Shown here piece by piece: positions 1 through 5,322 of a DNA stretch of 5,541 nt (positions within the stretch are counted from its first letter, which is position 1; each line of letters opens with the position of its first letter). A model generated the notes under the pieces. That model made no database searches. It was not told the origin of the DNA and saw only the letters and a program-made list of their open reading frames with translations. Source of the stretch: Chloroflexota bacterium (lineage in GTDB: Bacteria; Chloroflexota; Dehalococcoidia; GIF9; UBA5629); NCBI GenBank assembly GCA_020354105.1, contig CP070642.1, positions 1,207,672-1,213,212 of the forward strand, given 5' to 3'. The translations under genes and the position numbers were made by a program.

Positions 1-65
1 GGCTCAGGCATAAAGATTAGGGCCAGGGCTATAGATTGCAGCCCCCTGTAGTATGCAGATTTCAT
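1..65 (-). CDS. possible 5' end of a minus-strand membrane-protein gene, cut by the window edge
   Basis: An ATG at 63-65 on the minus strand opens a frame with no stop before the left edge, about 21 codons. The visible peptide starts MKSAYYRGLQ and continues with a hydrophobic run (IALALIFM) before PE. This resembles the basic start and first membrane segment of a small membrane protein or a signal peptide. No Shine-Dalgarno sequence precedes the ATG. The main support is a near-consensus promoter just upstream on the same strand (83-111), which would give a leader of only about 11 nt. The fragment is too short to name. A chance open frame is a real alternative; the plus strand is also open from base 1 to a TAG at 49-51. 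Confidence 0.35.
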   Translation of the reverse strand, partial: MKSAYYRGLQSIALALIFMPE

Positions 66-82
66 GTTAACCAAAACGAGAT

Positions 83-111
83 ATTTAAACAGATTTGTCC
101 GCTTTTGTCAA
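83..111 (-). promoter_or_regulatory. sigma70-like promoter reading left
   Basis: On the minus strand a perfect TTGACA (-35, 106-111) is followed after exactly 17 nt by TTAAAT (-10, 83-88, 4 of 6 consensus bases). Transcription would start near 76, just before the candidate ATG at 65. It points away from the palindromic repeat at 121-204 and towards the partial gene at the edge. Spacing and the -35 box are good and the -10 box is mediocre; no experimental support is possible here. Confidence 0.4.
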
Positions 112-120
112 ACAGGAAGA

Positions 121-204
121 TGTCATTGTCAGCGAAGCGTAGCAATCTCGCGCTCATCACCCAATAGAGATTGCTTCGGGGTTTTTATACCCCTCGCAAT
201 GACA
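121..204. repeat. 84-bp imperfect palindromic repeat (REP/MITE-like)
   Basis: The ends are perfect inverted repeats, TGTCATTG (121-128) and CAATGACA (197-204). A second inner pair is AGCAATCTC (141-149) with GAGATTGCT (167-175), around a 17-nt loop. The right arm carries its own small hairpin, GGGGT (178-182) with ACCCC (189-193). The left arm contains the GCGAAGCGTAGCAATCTC type of core that I recall as a dispersed non-coding repeat in many bacterial genomes. It lies between the 3' end of the DUF5752-like gene and a divergent promoter and has no coding potential. No target-site duplication is clear. It could also act as a transcription barrier or an mRNA-stabilising fold downstream of the minus-strand gene. 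Confidence 0.75.
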
Positions 205-220
205 AATAGGTACCGTAGTT

Positions 221-526
221 TTATTTCAGCTTCTTTTTAAGCCAATCTATCCGGTCCCTGACAACCTTAATCGCCTCAGTGCGATCGGAGCAGCGAGCCA
301 GGTCGTTAGCCAGCTTGTCATCGCCGAATACATCACGAACCCAGTTACTGAAGTCATTCTTAAGCGGCGTCACATGATACTGATAAGAGTCTTCAGTCAT
401 ATGAGCCAAGCATTCAGCCAACTGGTGTAAATTCTTGGAGACACAGCCATCATGGCAGAAGAAGCATTTATCTCCACTTGCGTCAGATAGAACTCTAATA
501 GCATCTTGTTTCGTTCTCACAACCAT
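221..526 (-). CDS. DUF5752-like protein of unknown function
   Basis: The encoded protein is 101 residues from the chosen start. Its middle reads YHVTPLKNDFSNWVRDVFGDDKL, close to the pattern (yHv...kNDFanWirdvlGD..LA) that I associate with DUF5752. A helical, lysine-rich C-terminus follows. Before this core is a cysteine cluster, C-x2-C-x3-C plus a nearby His (KCFFCHDGC), which could bind metal or be redox active. The frame opens at an ATG at 565, giving 114 residues. I chose the ATG at 526 because it has an AAAGGGTGA ribosome site 5 nt away, while the 565 ATG has none, and the extra 13 codons overlap a strong promoter on the other strand. It is predicted cytoplasmic, with no signal peptide or membrane segment. 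It is transcribed divergently from the regulator-sirtuin pair; no biochemical role is known to me. Confidence 0.8.
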   Translation of the reverse strand: MVVRTKQDAIRVLSDASGDKCFFCHDGCVSKNLHQLAECLAHMTEDSYQYHVTPLKNDFSNWVRDVFGDDKLANDLARCSDRTEAIKVVRDRIDWLKKKLK

Positions 527-531
527 CGTCT

Positions 532-540
532 TCACCCTTT
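532..540 (-). promoter_or_regulatory. ribosome binding site that sets the 526 start
   Basis: Read on the minus strand this is AAAGGGTGA. Its GGTGA core matches the anti-Shine-Dalgarno tail and is 5 nt from the ATG at 526. The longer start at 565 is preceded by CAGAAAACAGCTTT, which has no such motif. Confidence 0.6.
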
Positions 541-557
541 CTTTAGCTAGGGTCCCC

Positions 558-587
558 TTGACCATAAAGCTGTTTTCTGGCTATAAT
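558..587 (+). promoter_or_regulatory. strong sigma70-like promoter for the regulator-sirtuin unit
   Basis: TTGACC (-35, 558-563, 5 of 6) and a perfect TATAAT (-10, 582-587) are separated by 18 nt. Transcription would start near 594, giving a leader of about 120 nt before the winged-helix gene. The palindrome at 624-640 would then lie about 30-46 nt downstream of the start, a roadblock-type operator position. A second, weaker candidate -10 (TATTAT, 683-688) lies closer to the gene but lacks a good -35. Confidence 0.5.
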
Positions 588-623
588 AAGATGATTCACA
601 AATAATGAAATTAAATAGATGAA

Positions 624-640
624 ATTGTGTTCATCACAAT
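624..640. promoter_or_regulatory. candidate operator palindrome ATTGTG-N5-CACAAT
   Basis: A perfect 6-bp inverted repeat with a 5-bp spacer sits in the middle of the divergent intergenic region. The half site CACAAT recurs at 672-677 and CACAA at 596-600, so several related half sites surround the start region. A small winged-helix regulator is encoded immediately downstream, and such proteins commonly bind palindromes of this size near their own promoter. That the encoded regulator binds here is inference. Confidence 0.45.
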
Positions 641-716
641 GCTAGTGTCTTACTAATCTGATTTAAACTAACACAATCTCTCTATTATTGTCAAAGGCTC
701 ACAGGAAATCAGTCAA

Positions 717-1040
717 ATGGCGAAGTGGACTTTCATTACCAATCATGGCTTGGTACTGGGCTATATTGCTCGCAATCCCAGTAGCACAGCCCGGGTGATT
801 GCCCAAGCGGTGGGCATAACAGAGAGGACAACGCACAAAATCATAGCTGAACTAGCAGAGGCTGGCTACATTTCTCGAAAAAAGATGGGCAGGAAGAATC
901 AATACCAGATTAATCCTAACCTGCCCTTGCGTCATCCCAGCCATGGCGAGGTGGCGGTGGGGGATTTGCTCCAGCTACTGGCATGGAAAAAAGTTGGCTC
1001 AGCCAAGGAGCAAATGAAACTGCCTATAACCATTACCTGA
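717..1040 (+). CDS. small winged-helix transcriptional regulator
   Basis: This 107-residue protein is essentially one winged helix-turn-helix domain. Helix 1 is at about residues 9-20. A second helix (about 24-31) and a recognition helix (about 35-50, starting TERTTHKI) follow. The beta wing is GRKNQYQINP at about 58-67, and then an LRHP motif (71-74). The tail (about 80-107) has no recognisable ligand-binding or metal-binding domain. The fold is MarR/ArsR-like, and it should act in the cytoplasm as a DNA-binding repressor or activator. The ATG is preceded by AGGA (703-706) at a 10-nt distance. It lies 24 nt before the sirtuin on the same strand, so the two are probably co-transcribed. The upstream palindrome at 624-640 is a plausible autoregulatory site. 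The effector is unknown. Confidence 0.85.
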   Translation: MAKWTFITNHGLVLGYIARNPSSTARVIAQAVGITERTTHKIIAELAEAGYISRKKMGRKNQYQINPNLPLRHPSHGEVAVGDLLQLLAWKKVGSAKEQMKLPITIT

Positions 1041-1064
1041 CCACAACGGACAAGTACTCCGATT

Positions 1065-1910
1065 ATGGAATCTTTAATTGAGCGAGCTGCCAGAGACTTG
1101 CTGAAAAGCAATCATGCTATTGCTTTAACTGGTGCCGGTATGTCACCCGAATCTGGCATACGGGATTTCCGCGGACCCAATGGCATCTGGACCAAAGACC
1201 CTGAAGCTGAGAAAAGAGCTTACCAGACCTATCACAATTTTCTCAGGAACCCCAAAGAATATTGGGAAGGCGTGCTAAGCGGGAGGTCTTCGCTCGGTAA
1301 CATTCAGGATGCCAAACCGAACCCTGGACATCATGCCCTTGCCGAGCTGGAAACAATCGGCATCCTAAAGGCAGTCCTAACTCAGAACATTGACGCCTTG
1401 CATGAGAAGGCAGGCAACAAGCGAGTCCTGGAATATCATGGTAGCGTTCTGAAGCTGAGATGCCCCGCTTGTGGCACAAGATTTAAACGTAACGATTATG
1501 ACCTGCAAGGGCTGATGTCAGCAGGGCAATTGCCACCGCGATGTAACAAATGCAACAGCCCGATAAAAGGTGACGTCGTCCACTTCAACGAGCCGATACC
1601 ATCAGATGTCGCCCATGAAAGCCTTGAAGAAGCCTGGAAATGCGACTTGATGCTAATCTGCGGGACGTCAGCAGTTGTCTATCCTTTTGCTCAGTTGCCC
1701 CGCATAGCCCGGCAGCGGCAGGTTGAACAAGAACGGAAGACAGAATCAGGCCTCCATTTTGTGAAAAACGAGTCGGCAACAACGATAATCGAGGTCAATG
1801 CCGAACCCACACCGCTGACAGCCGAAGGAATTTCCGACTATCTGATTCAGGGTCGAACCGCAGAGATACTGCCCAAAATTGTTGAGACTGTTAAAGAGCT
1901 GTCCAAGTGA
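1065..1910 (+). CDS. Sir2-family NAD-dependent protein deacylase (sirtuin)
   Basis: Sirtuins remove acyl groups from lysine, using NAD and releasing nicotinamide and O-acyl-ADP-ribose. All hallmarks are present in 281 residues: GAGMSPESGI (23-32) with DFRG (34-37) for NAD binding, QNID (107-110), catalytic His125 in YHGS, zinc cysteines C133/C136 and C160/C163, GTS (200-202) and VNAEPT (244-249). The usual FGE motif reads FNE (174-176). The Tyr-x-x-Arg pair that marks desuccinylases such as SIRT5 or CobB is not evident between residues 60 and 75, so deacetylation is more likely than desuccinylation. The stretch 213-240 is about 15 residues longer than usual and rich in charged residues. There is no clear ribosome site before the ATG; translation may depend on the winged-helix gene ending 24 nt upstream. 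The protein is cytoplasmic. Family assignment is secure, but substrates are unknown; CobB/NpdA-type names are used for relatives. Confidence 0.95.
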   Translation: MESLIERAARDLLKSNHAIALTGAGMSPESGIRDFRGPNGIWTKDPEAEKRAYQTYHNFLRNPKEYWEGVLSGRSSLGNIQDAKPNPGHHALAELETIGILKAVLTQNIDALHEKAGNKRVLEYHGSVLKLRCPACGTRFKRNDYDLQGLMSAGQLPPRCNKCNSPIKGDVVHFNEPIPSDVAHESLEEAWKCDLMLICGTSAVVYPFAQLPRIARQRQVEQERKTESGLHFVKNESATTIIEVNAEPTPLTAEGISDYLIQGRTAEILPKIVETVKELSK

Positions 1911-1989
1911 GCCGGCGATAAGGAACAGACCATTACAATCCCTGCAGGAAAATTTTACCAGCCGCGGTAACGCTAGTCAACCTGCAGTA

Positions 1990-2034
1990 TAGAGTTTGCT
2001 CTAACTTGTCATTTAGAGTTATCATATTTATACG
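1990..2034 (+). promoter_or_regulatory. candidate promoter with repeated TAGAGTT boxes
   Basis: Two identical TAGAGTT boxes (1990-1996 and 2014-2020) lie 24 bp apart, and CTCTAA (1999-2004) with TTAGAG (2013-2018) form an inverted repeat. Overlapping them, TTGTCA (2006-2011) is followed after 17 nt by TATACG (2029-2034). An alternative pair is TTGCTC (1996-2001) with TATCAT (2020-2025) at 18 nt. Either would start transcription only 15-25 nt before the ATG at 2055. The repeats overlap the promoter boxes, as regulator sites do, but the protein that would bind is unknown. Confidence 0.35.
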
Positions 2035-2054
2035 AAAAAAGAGGAGTGGTGGAA

Positions 2055-2600
2055 ATGGAGAAGAAAACAATCACAGTTGCAGTAAGTGGAGCCTTTGACC
2101 CATTACATGTAGGTCATATTGCGTACATAAGAGAGGCGGCCAAACTCGGTGACAGGCTGATAGTGATATTGAACAGCGACAATTTCCTGCTCAGAAAAAA
2201 GGGGTTTGTATTCAGGCCGTTCGAGGATAGAAAAGAAATCCTCGAGAGCATTAAAGGTGTGGATGAGGTCATCGCGTCTATGGACGATGACCAGACAGTG
2301 TGTAAGACACTGGAACTGGTCAAGCCTGACATATTCGCCAAAGGAGGATACCGAACGGGCCCCGGAAATATTCCCGAAGCAGATACCTGCCGTGCTATCG
2401 GCTGCAAATTAGTCACCAACGTCGGAGGAGGCAAAATTCGAGCCGATATAGAGTTGGATTCAAAGATTAGGGAATCTGGTAAGCACGAGACAGGCGCGGT
2501 GGAAATCGACTGCCCCTACTGTGATAACCATCCCATACTGAAAGAGAAGTGCCTCCATTGCAAAGGTATGGGCAAGGTAGGGGTTGGGGACATACGATAG
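2055..2600 (+). CDS. cytidylyltransferase-like nucleotidyltransferase with C-terminal zinc knuckle
   Basis: The protein has 181 residues. An HxGH-type nucleotidyltransferase domain occupies about 1-130: GAFDPLHVGH (12-21), GDRLIVILNSD (32-42), RPFEDRKEIL (54-63) and KPDIFAKGG (90-98). The order matches the RfaE/HldE C-terminal domain and glycerol-3-phosphate cytidylyltransferases, which join a sugar or alcohol phosphate to a nucleotide and release pyrophosphate. The usual ISTT/SSS motif after GGGKI is replaced by RADIEL, so the nucleotide site may be altered. Residues 150-181 add CPYC (153-156) and CLHCKGMG (166-173), a four-cysteine knuckle resembling one DnaJ-type CxxCxGxG unit. An in-frame GTG at 2046 also exists, but AGGAG at 2042-2046, 8 nt upstream, fits the ATG at 2055. 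The substrate cannot be told from sequence. No sugar-pathway partner is adjacent. Confidence 0.85.
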   Translation: MEKKTITVAVSGAFDPLHVGHIAYIREAAKLGDRLIVILNSDNFLLRKKGFVFRPFEDRKEILESIKGVDEVIASMDDDQTVCKTLELVKPDIFAKGGYRTGPGNIPEADTCRAIGCKLVTNVGGGKIRADIELDSKIRESGKHETGAVEIDCPYCDNHPILKEKCLHCKGMGKVGVGDIR

Positions 2601-2632
2601 ACTCCAAGAAATAGTAAAGACCGCACCTGTTC

Positions 2633-2648
2633 TGTTATATCAATAACA
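2633..2648. repeat. short perfect inverted repeat TGTTAT-N4-ATAACA
   Basis: A 6-bp AT-rich stem with a 4-nt loop lies 33 nt after the nucleotidyltransferase stop codon and about 100 nt before the iron-sulfur gene. It has no T-run and is too weak for an intrinsic terminator. It could be an operator half-site pair for the downstream gene or a chance palindrome. Confidence 0.25.
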
Positions 2649-2745
2649 TTGGCTAATATAGTGAATTTCGTCTATTTCTAAGCATACTGGGCGCCATCAA
2701 GCTAAGAACCAATCTATACACTACACCTATGCAGGAAGGAGAAAC

Positions 2746-4023
2746 ATGGAAGCGTCCTCACTCAGCGAATTATACGGTCAAAGGAAGAAACAGGTTATCC
2801 AGGACTGCGATCTTTGTGGCATTTGCCTGGATGTTTGTCCCTCAGTCCCACTCACTACTCTCAGTTCTATGCCTCCAGCGTACATACTGGAAAAGGTCAT
2901 AAACTTACTTAAGGACGGAACTACCTCTGAAGAAGCCTATATTAGAGCTGCCAGCTGTATGAGCTGCGGTATATGTCAGGACGTGTGCCCTAAGGACATC
3001 AATCCGGTGATTATACGTGCGCTGATTCGGCTGGAACTTGCCAGACTGGAGAAGAAGAGCTATTCGCTCATGGAGATAAAGGTCGGTGACAGCACTTACT
3101 TTGTACCGGACATGATAGCCAGCATGCAAGTCAAACCGGAAGAAAAGCGCTGGTTAACCCATGTGCCCGATAATCCTCCACAAAAGGATATCGTTGTCTT
3201 CAGGGGCTGTGGCTTGGTCATGATGCCGGATAAGATTCTGCTAGTCTCCGAGATACTGGAAAGGCTGGGCCTTGATTTCGTCATAGTCGCCGGCGGTGAG
3301 TATTGCTGCGGTGTACGCTATTTGAGTATGGACTTAGACAAAGCCGATGCCCACGGCAAGGCTTTATTGCATGCACTGGGGTCTTTCAAACCCAAACAGG
3401 TTTTACTTTCCTGCCCCGAGTGCGTTTATCAGGTTGCTCAGTATGACAAAAAAATCACCCCGGCGCATTTCCAATATGAATCACTGTTTCACTTCCTGAG
3501 CCAGCATGTCGGCGAACTAGGATTTACCCAACCGGTTAACAAGATGGTTACACTGCACGAACCTTGTTCTCTTTCCAGGATGCTGGGTGACACCACGTCC
3601 TTGCGTACCATATTGAAAGCCATCCCGGGCCTCGAGTTGAGAGAGATGAGCAAGAACAAAGAGCAATCCATCTGCTGTGGCGCAGTCGCCAGCCGCAAAC
3701 TGCCCGTCGGTGAGACAATGGTCAGGCAGTGCCTGGAGGAGGCAGCCAAGACCGGCGCTGAAGTAATGGTGGACGCCTGCCTGGGTTGCCATTTTCAGTT
3801 CCTTCCTGAGGAGCCAAAGTACCCGTTCCAGGTTGAGTACGTGCTCACACTTGTTGGCGAAGCCATGGGCATTGTCCATGAGGACAAGATTAGGAAATTT
3901 TACCAGTATGGCGATGCCGACAAAATTATGGCCGAGTCCAAAGAGAACATAGAAGCCGGGCCCTACGACCCCGAGTTCACAGCCTTACTGGCAAAGCGTA
4001 TGTTTACAAGGTCGGCACCTTAG
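2746..4023 (+). CDS. (Fe-S)-binding protein, HdrC-HdrB/HdrD-like, two CCG domains
   Basis: The 425-residue protein starts with two 4Fe-4S ferredoxin motifs, C21-C24-C27-C31P and C71-C74-C77-C81P. Two cysteine-rich CCG domains follow: C155...C187C188...C223xxC226 and C274...C310C311...C345xxC348. This is the HdrC plus HdrB order found fused in HdrD, GlpC and related electron-transfer subunits. CCG domains can hold a noncubane 4Fe-4S cluster that handles disulfides or passes electrons, and all cysteines needed for both are present. No membrane segment is seen, so it is soluble or peripheral. A tail of about 75 residues (349-425) follows the last cysteine motif. AGGAAGGAG (2733-2741) precedes the ATG. 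No HdrA, flavin dehydrogenase or membrane partner is adjacent, so its electron donor and acceptor are unknown. A decayed copy of its last 15 codons lies at 5323-5370. Confidence 0.92.
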   Translation: MEASSLSELYGQRKKQVIQDCDLCGICLDVCPSVPLTTLSSMPPAYILEKVINLLKDGTTSEEAYIRAASCMSCGICQDVCPKDINPVIIRALIRLELARLEKKSYSLMEIKVGDSTYFVPDMIASMQVKPEEKRWLTHVPDNPPQKDIVVFRGCGLVMMPDKILLVSEILERLGLDFVIVAGGEYCCGVRYLSMDLDKADAHGKALLHALGSFKPKQVLLSCPECVYQVAQYDKKITPAHFQYESLFHFLSQHVGELGFTQPVNKMVTLHEPCSLSRMLGDTTSLRTILKAIPGLELREMSKNKEQSICCGAVASRKLPVGETMVRQCLEEAAKTGAEVMVDACLGCHFQFLPEEPKYPFQVEYVLTLVGEAMGIVHEDKIRKFYQYGDADKIMAESKENIEAGPYDPEFTALLAKRMFTRSAP

Positions 4024-4063
4024 GCTTACAGCTTTATATGTATATAATATGCACAACGATGAT

Positions 4064-4092
4064 GGAACAACAGGTATAACTCTTTATATAAT
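4064..4092 (+). promoter_or_regulatory. candidate promoter for the lipoprotein gene
   Basis: A perfect TATAAT (4087-4092) lies 17 nt after GGAACA (4064-4069, half consensus). A second TATAAT is at 4043-4048, preceded by TG two bases away but lacking a -35. The region between the iron-sulfur gene and the lipoprotein is markedly AT-rich compared with both genes. Transcription from the 4087 box would leave a leader of about 100 nt. Confidence 0.35.
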
Positions 4093-4202
4093 AATTAACA
4101 GGTAATTCCCTGATACGCGCGAAGCCGCACTCGCTGGATAATTTACGGAACAGGCTTATTAAGTACCTGGATGCCATACCAAAAAAGAAGAGGTTATAGT
4201 TC

Positions 4203-5285
4203 ATGCTGAAAAAACTGCTGTTTGTAATTGTAATTTTGACCTGCTTTTTGTCCGGTTGTGTTTCGGGTTCCACAGGGGTATTGGATGAGCCACCGCCAGC
4301 AGATGTGCCGGCAGGGGTATTAGATGAGTCACCGCCAGCAGATGTGCCGGCAGGGGAAACAATGGGCGACGGCACGACTACATCGCCGACTGTTATAGAG
4401 AAGTGGGGTAGGTGGAGTCAGGTACCCGGCGGAGCCACAACCGATGCCGCCTTAGCGGCAGCCGCTTTCAACGACAAGCTTTATATCTTCGCAAAGGGCA
4501 TCGATGACAAAGGCATCTACTTCAATACATGCGATGTCTCGGACAACTGGAGCAACTGGGAAGAAGTGCCGGGCAGTATAACAACCGATGTCGCTTTAGC
4601 CACCGCCGTCTTCAATGACAGGATTTATGTCTTCGCCAGAAACATCGACGACGAACAGGTCTACTTCAATACATATAATGTCTCAAGCACCTGGAGCGGC
4701 TGGCTACAGGTACCGGGTGAAATCGCAACTGATGCTGCTTTGGCGCCGGTTGTCTTGAACGGCAAACTCTATGTATTCGCTAAGGCCATAGACGAGCGCG
4801 TCTATTTCAATATTCATGGTGCTTCCACCTGGAGTGGCTGGGAAGAAGTGCCGGGCGACGGCACTACCGACGTAGCTTTAGCCGCGGTTGTCTTCAATGA
4901 CGAACTCTACATCTTCTCCAAGGGAATCGAAGACAACCGTATGTACTACGACAAGTACGATAAAACAGGCAGCTGGAGCGGCTGGGGATCAATACCGGGC
5001 CTTCAGATAACCGATGCATCCGTAGCCGCGGCTGCCTTCAATAACAGGCTCTTTCTCTTCAGCAAAGGGCCTCGCTATAAGCGCATGTATGTCTATATGT
5101 TTGATACCACGGAAAACTGGAGTACCTGGAGCTCCTGGAGCAACTGGGTGCAAATAGGCGGTGGCGGCGGCAAGACCGACTTTGCCTTAGCTCCGGCCGT
5201 TTTCAATAACAGGCTGTATCTATTCGCCATTGGTATTAATGAAAACAAATTTATCTATTTTAACACCTTCGGCTCCGTTGATTAA
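4203..5285 (+). CDS. lipoprotein with six-repeat beta-propeller (PLL/DUF346-like)
   Basis: The 360-residue protein begins MLKK, then a hydrophobic segment (5-15) and the lipobox LSGC (16-19). It should be exported, lipidated on Cys19 and anchored at the outer face of the membrane. Residues 25-50 are a Pro/Asp-rich linker made of two 13-residue copies (GVLDEPPPADVPA, then GVLDESPPADVPA). From residue 68 to the end are six repeats of about 48 residues, beginning near W68, W116, W164, W210, W258 and W312. Each has WSxW, VPG or a variant, TTDxALA, a FNxxLYxF strand and usually a YFN strand. The pattern resembles DUF346/PLL-type propeller lectins, whose blades bind sugars in some relatives; sugar binding here is inference. 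No catalytic domain is present. The ribosome site GAAGAGG (4187-4193) is 9 nt from the ATG. The gene lies between the two copies of the iron-sulfur gene's 3' end. Confidence 0.88.
   Translation: MLKKLLFVIVILTCFLSGCVSGSTGVLDEPPPADVPAGVLDESPPADVPAGETMGDGTTTSPTVIEKWGRWSQVPGGATTDAALAAAAFNDKLYIFAKGIDDKGIYFNTCDVSDNWSNWEEVPGSITTDVALATAVFNDRIYVFARNIDDEQVYFNTYNVSSTWSGWLQVPGEIATDAALAPVVLNGKLYVFAKAIDERVYFNIHGASTWSGWEEVPGDGTTDVALAAVVFNDELYIFSKGIEDNRMYYDKYDKTGSWSGWGSIPGLQITDASVAAAAFNNRLFLFSKGPRYKRMYVYMFDTTENWSTWSSWSNWVQIGGGGGKTDFALAPAVFNNRLYLFAIGINENKFIYFNTFGSVD
4273..4350 (+). repeat. in-frame 39-bp tandem repeat, two copies
   Basis: Units 4273-4311 and 4312-4350 match at 37 of 39 bases, and a third unit is begun by CAGGGG (4351-4356). 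One unit encodes 13 residues, so copy number can change without breaking the lipoprotein frame. Of the two differences one is silent (TTG/TTA) and one changes Pro to Ser. It encodes the spacer between the lipid anchor and the propeller, and its length would set how far the propeller stands from the membrane. Confidence 0.9.
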
Positions 5286-5322
5286 TAAAGCATAGCTGAT
5301 TACCTGTTCCTGGATAATAAAC

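Noticed and set aside
24..48. Hairpin GGGCT (26-30) with AGCCC (40-44), considered as a terminator.
   Set aside because: There is a 9-nt loop and no T-run on either strand, and it lies inside the candidate leftward open frame.
1..51. Plus-strand frame open from base 1 to TAG at 49-51, as the tail of an upstream gene.
   Set aside because: Sixteen codons are too few to judge, and a strong opposite-strand promoter lies just beyond it.
1955..1970. A segment containing AGCCGCGGTAA, which resembles the conserved 530-loop of 16S rRNA.
   Set aside because: Only 11 bases match and the flanks do not follow 16S rRNA on either side, so it is a chance match; TTACC/GGTAA also makes a trivial hairpin there.
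2046..2054. GTG at 2046 as the start of the nucleotidyltransferase.
   Set aside because: It overlaps the AGGAG ribosome site, which is correctly spaced for the ATG at 2055.
3517..3879. Minus-strand open frame of 120 codons inside the iron-sulfur gene.
   Set aside because: The plus frame contains all catalytic-family cysteines; this is an antisense shadow without recognisable motifs.
4034..4375. Minus-strand open frame of 113 codons across the lipoprotein start.
   Set aside because: Its repeated Gly/Ser/Thr/Pro-rich part is simply the antisense of the 39-bp tandem repeat, and its other half is AT-rich intergenic DNA.
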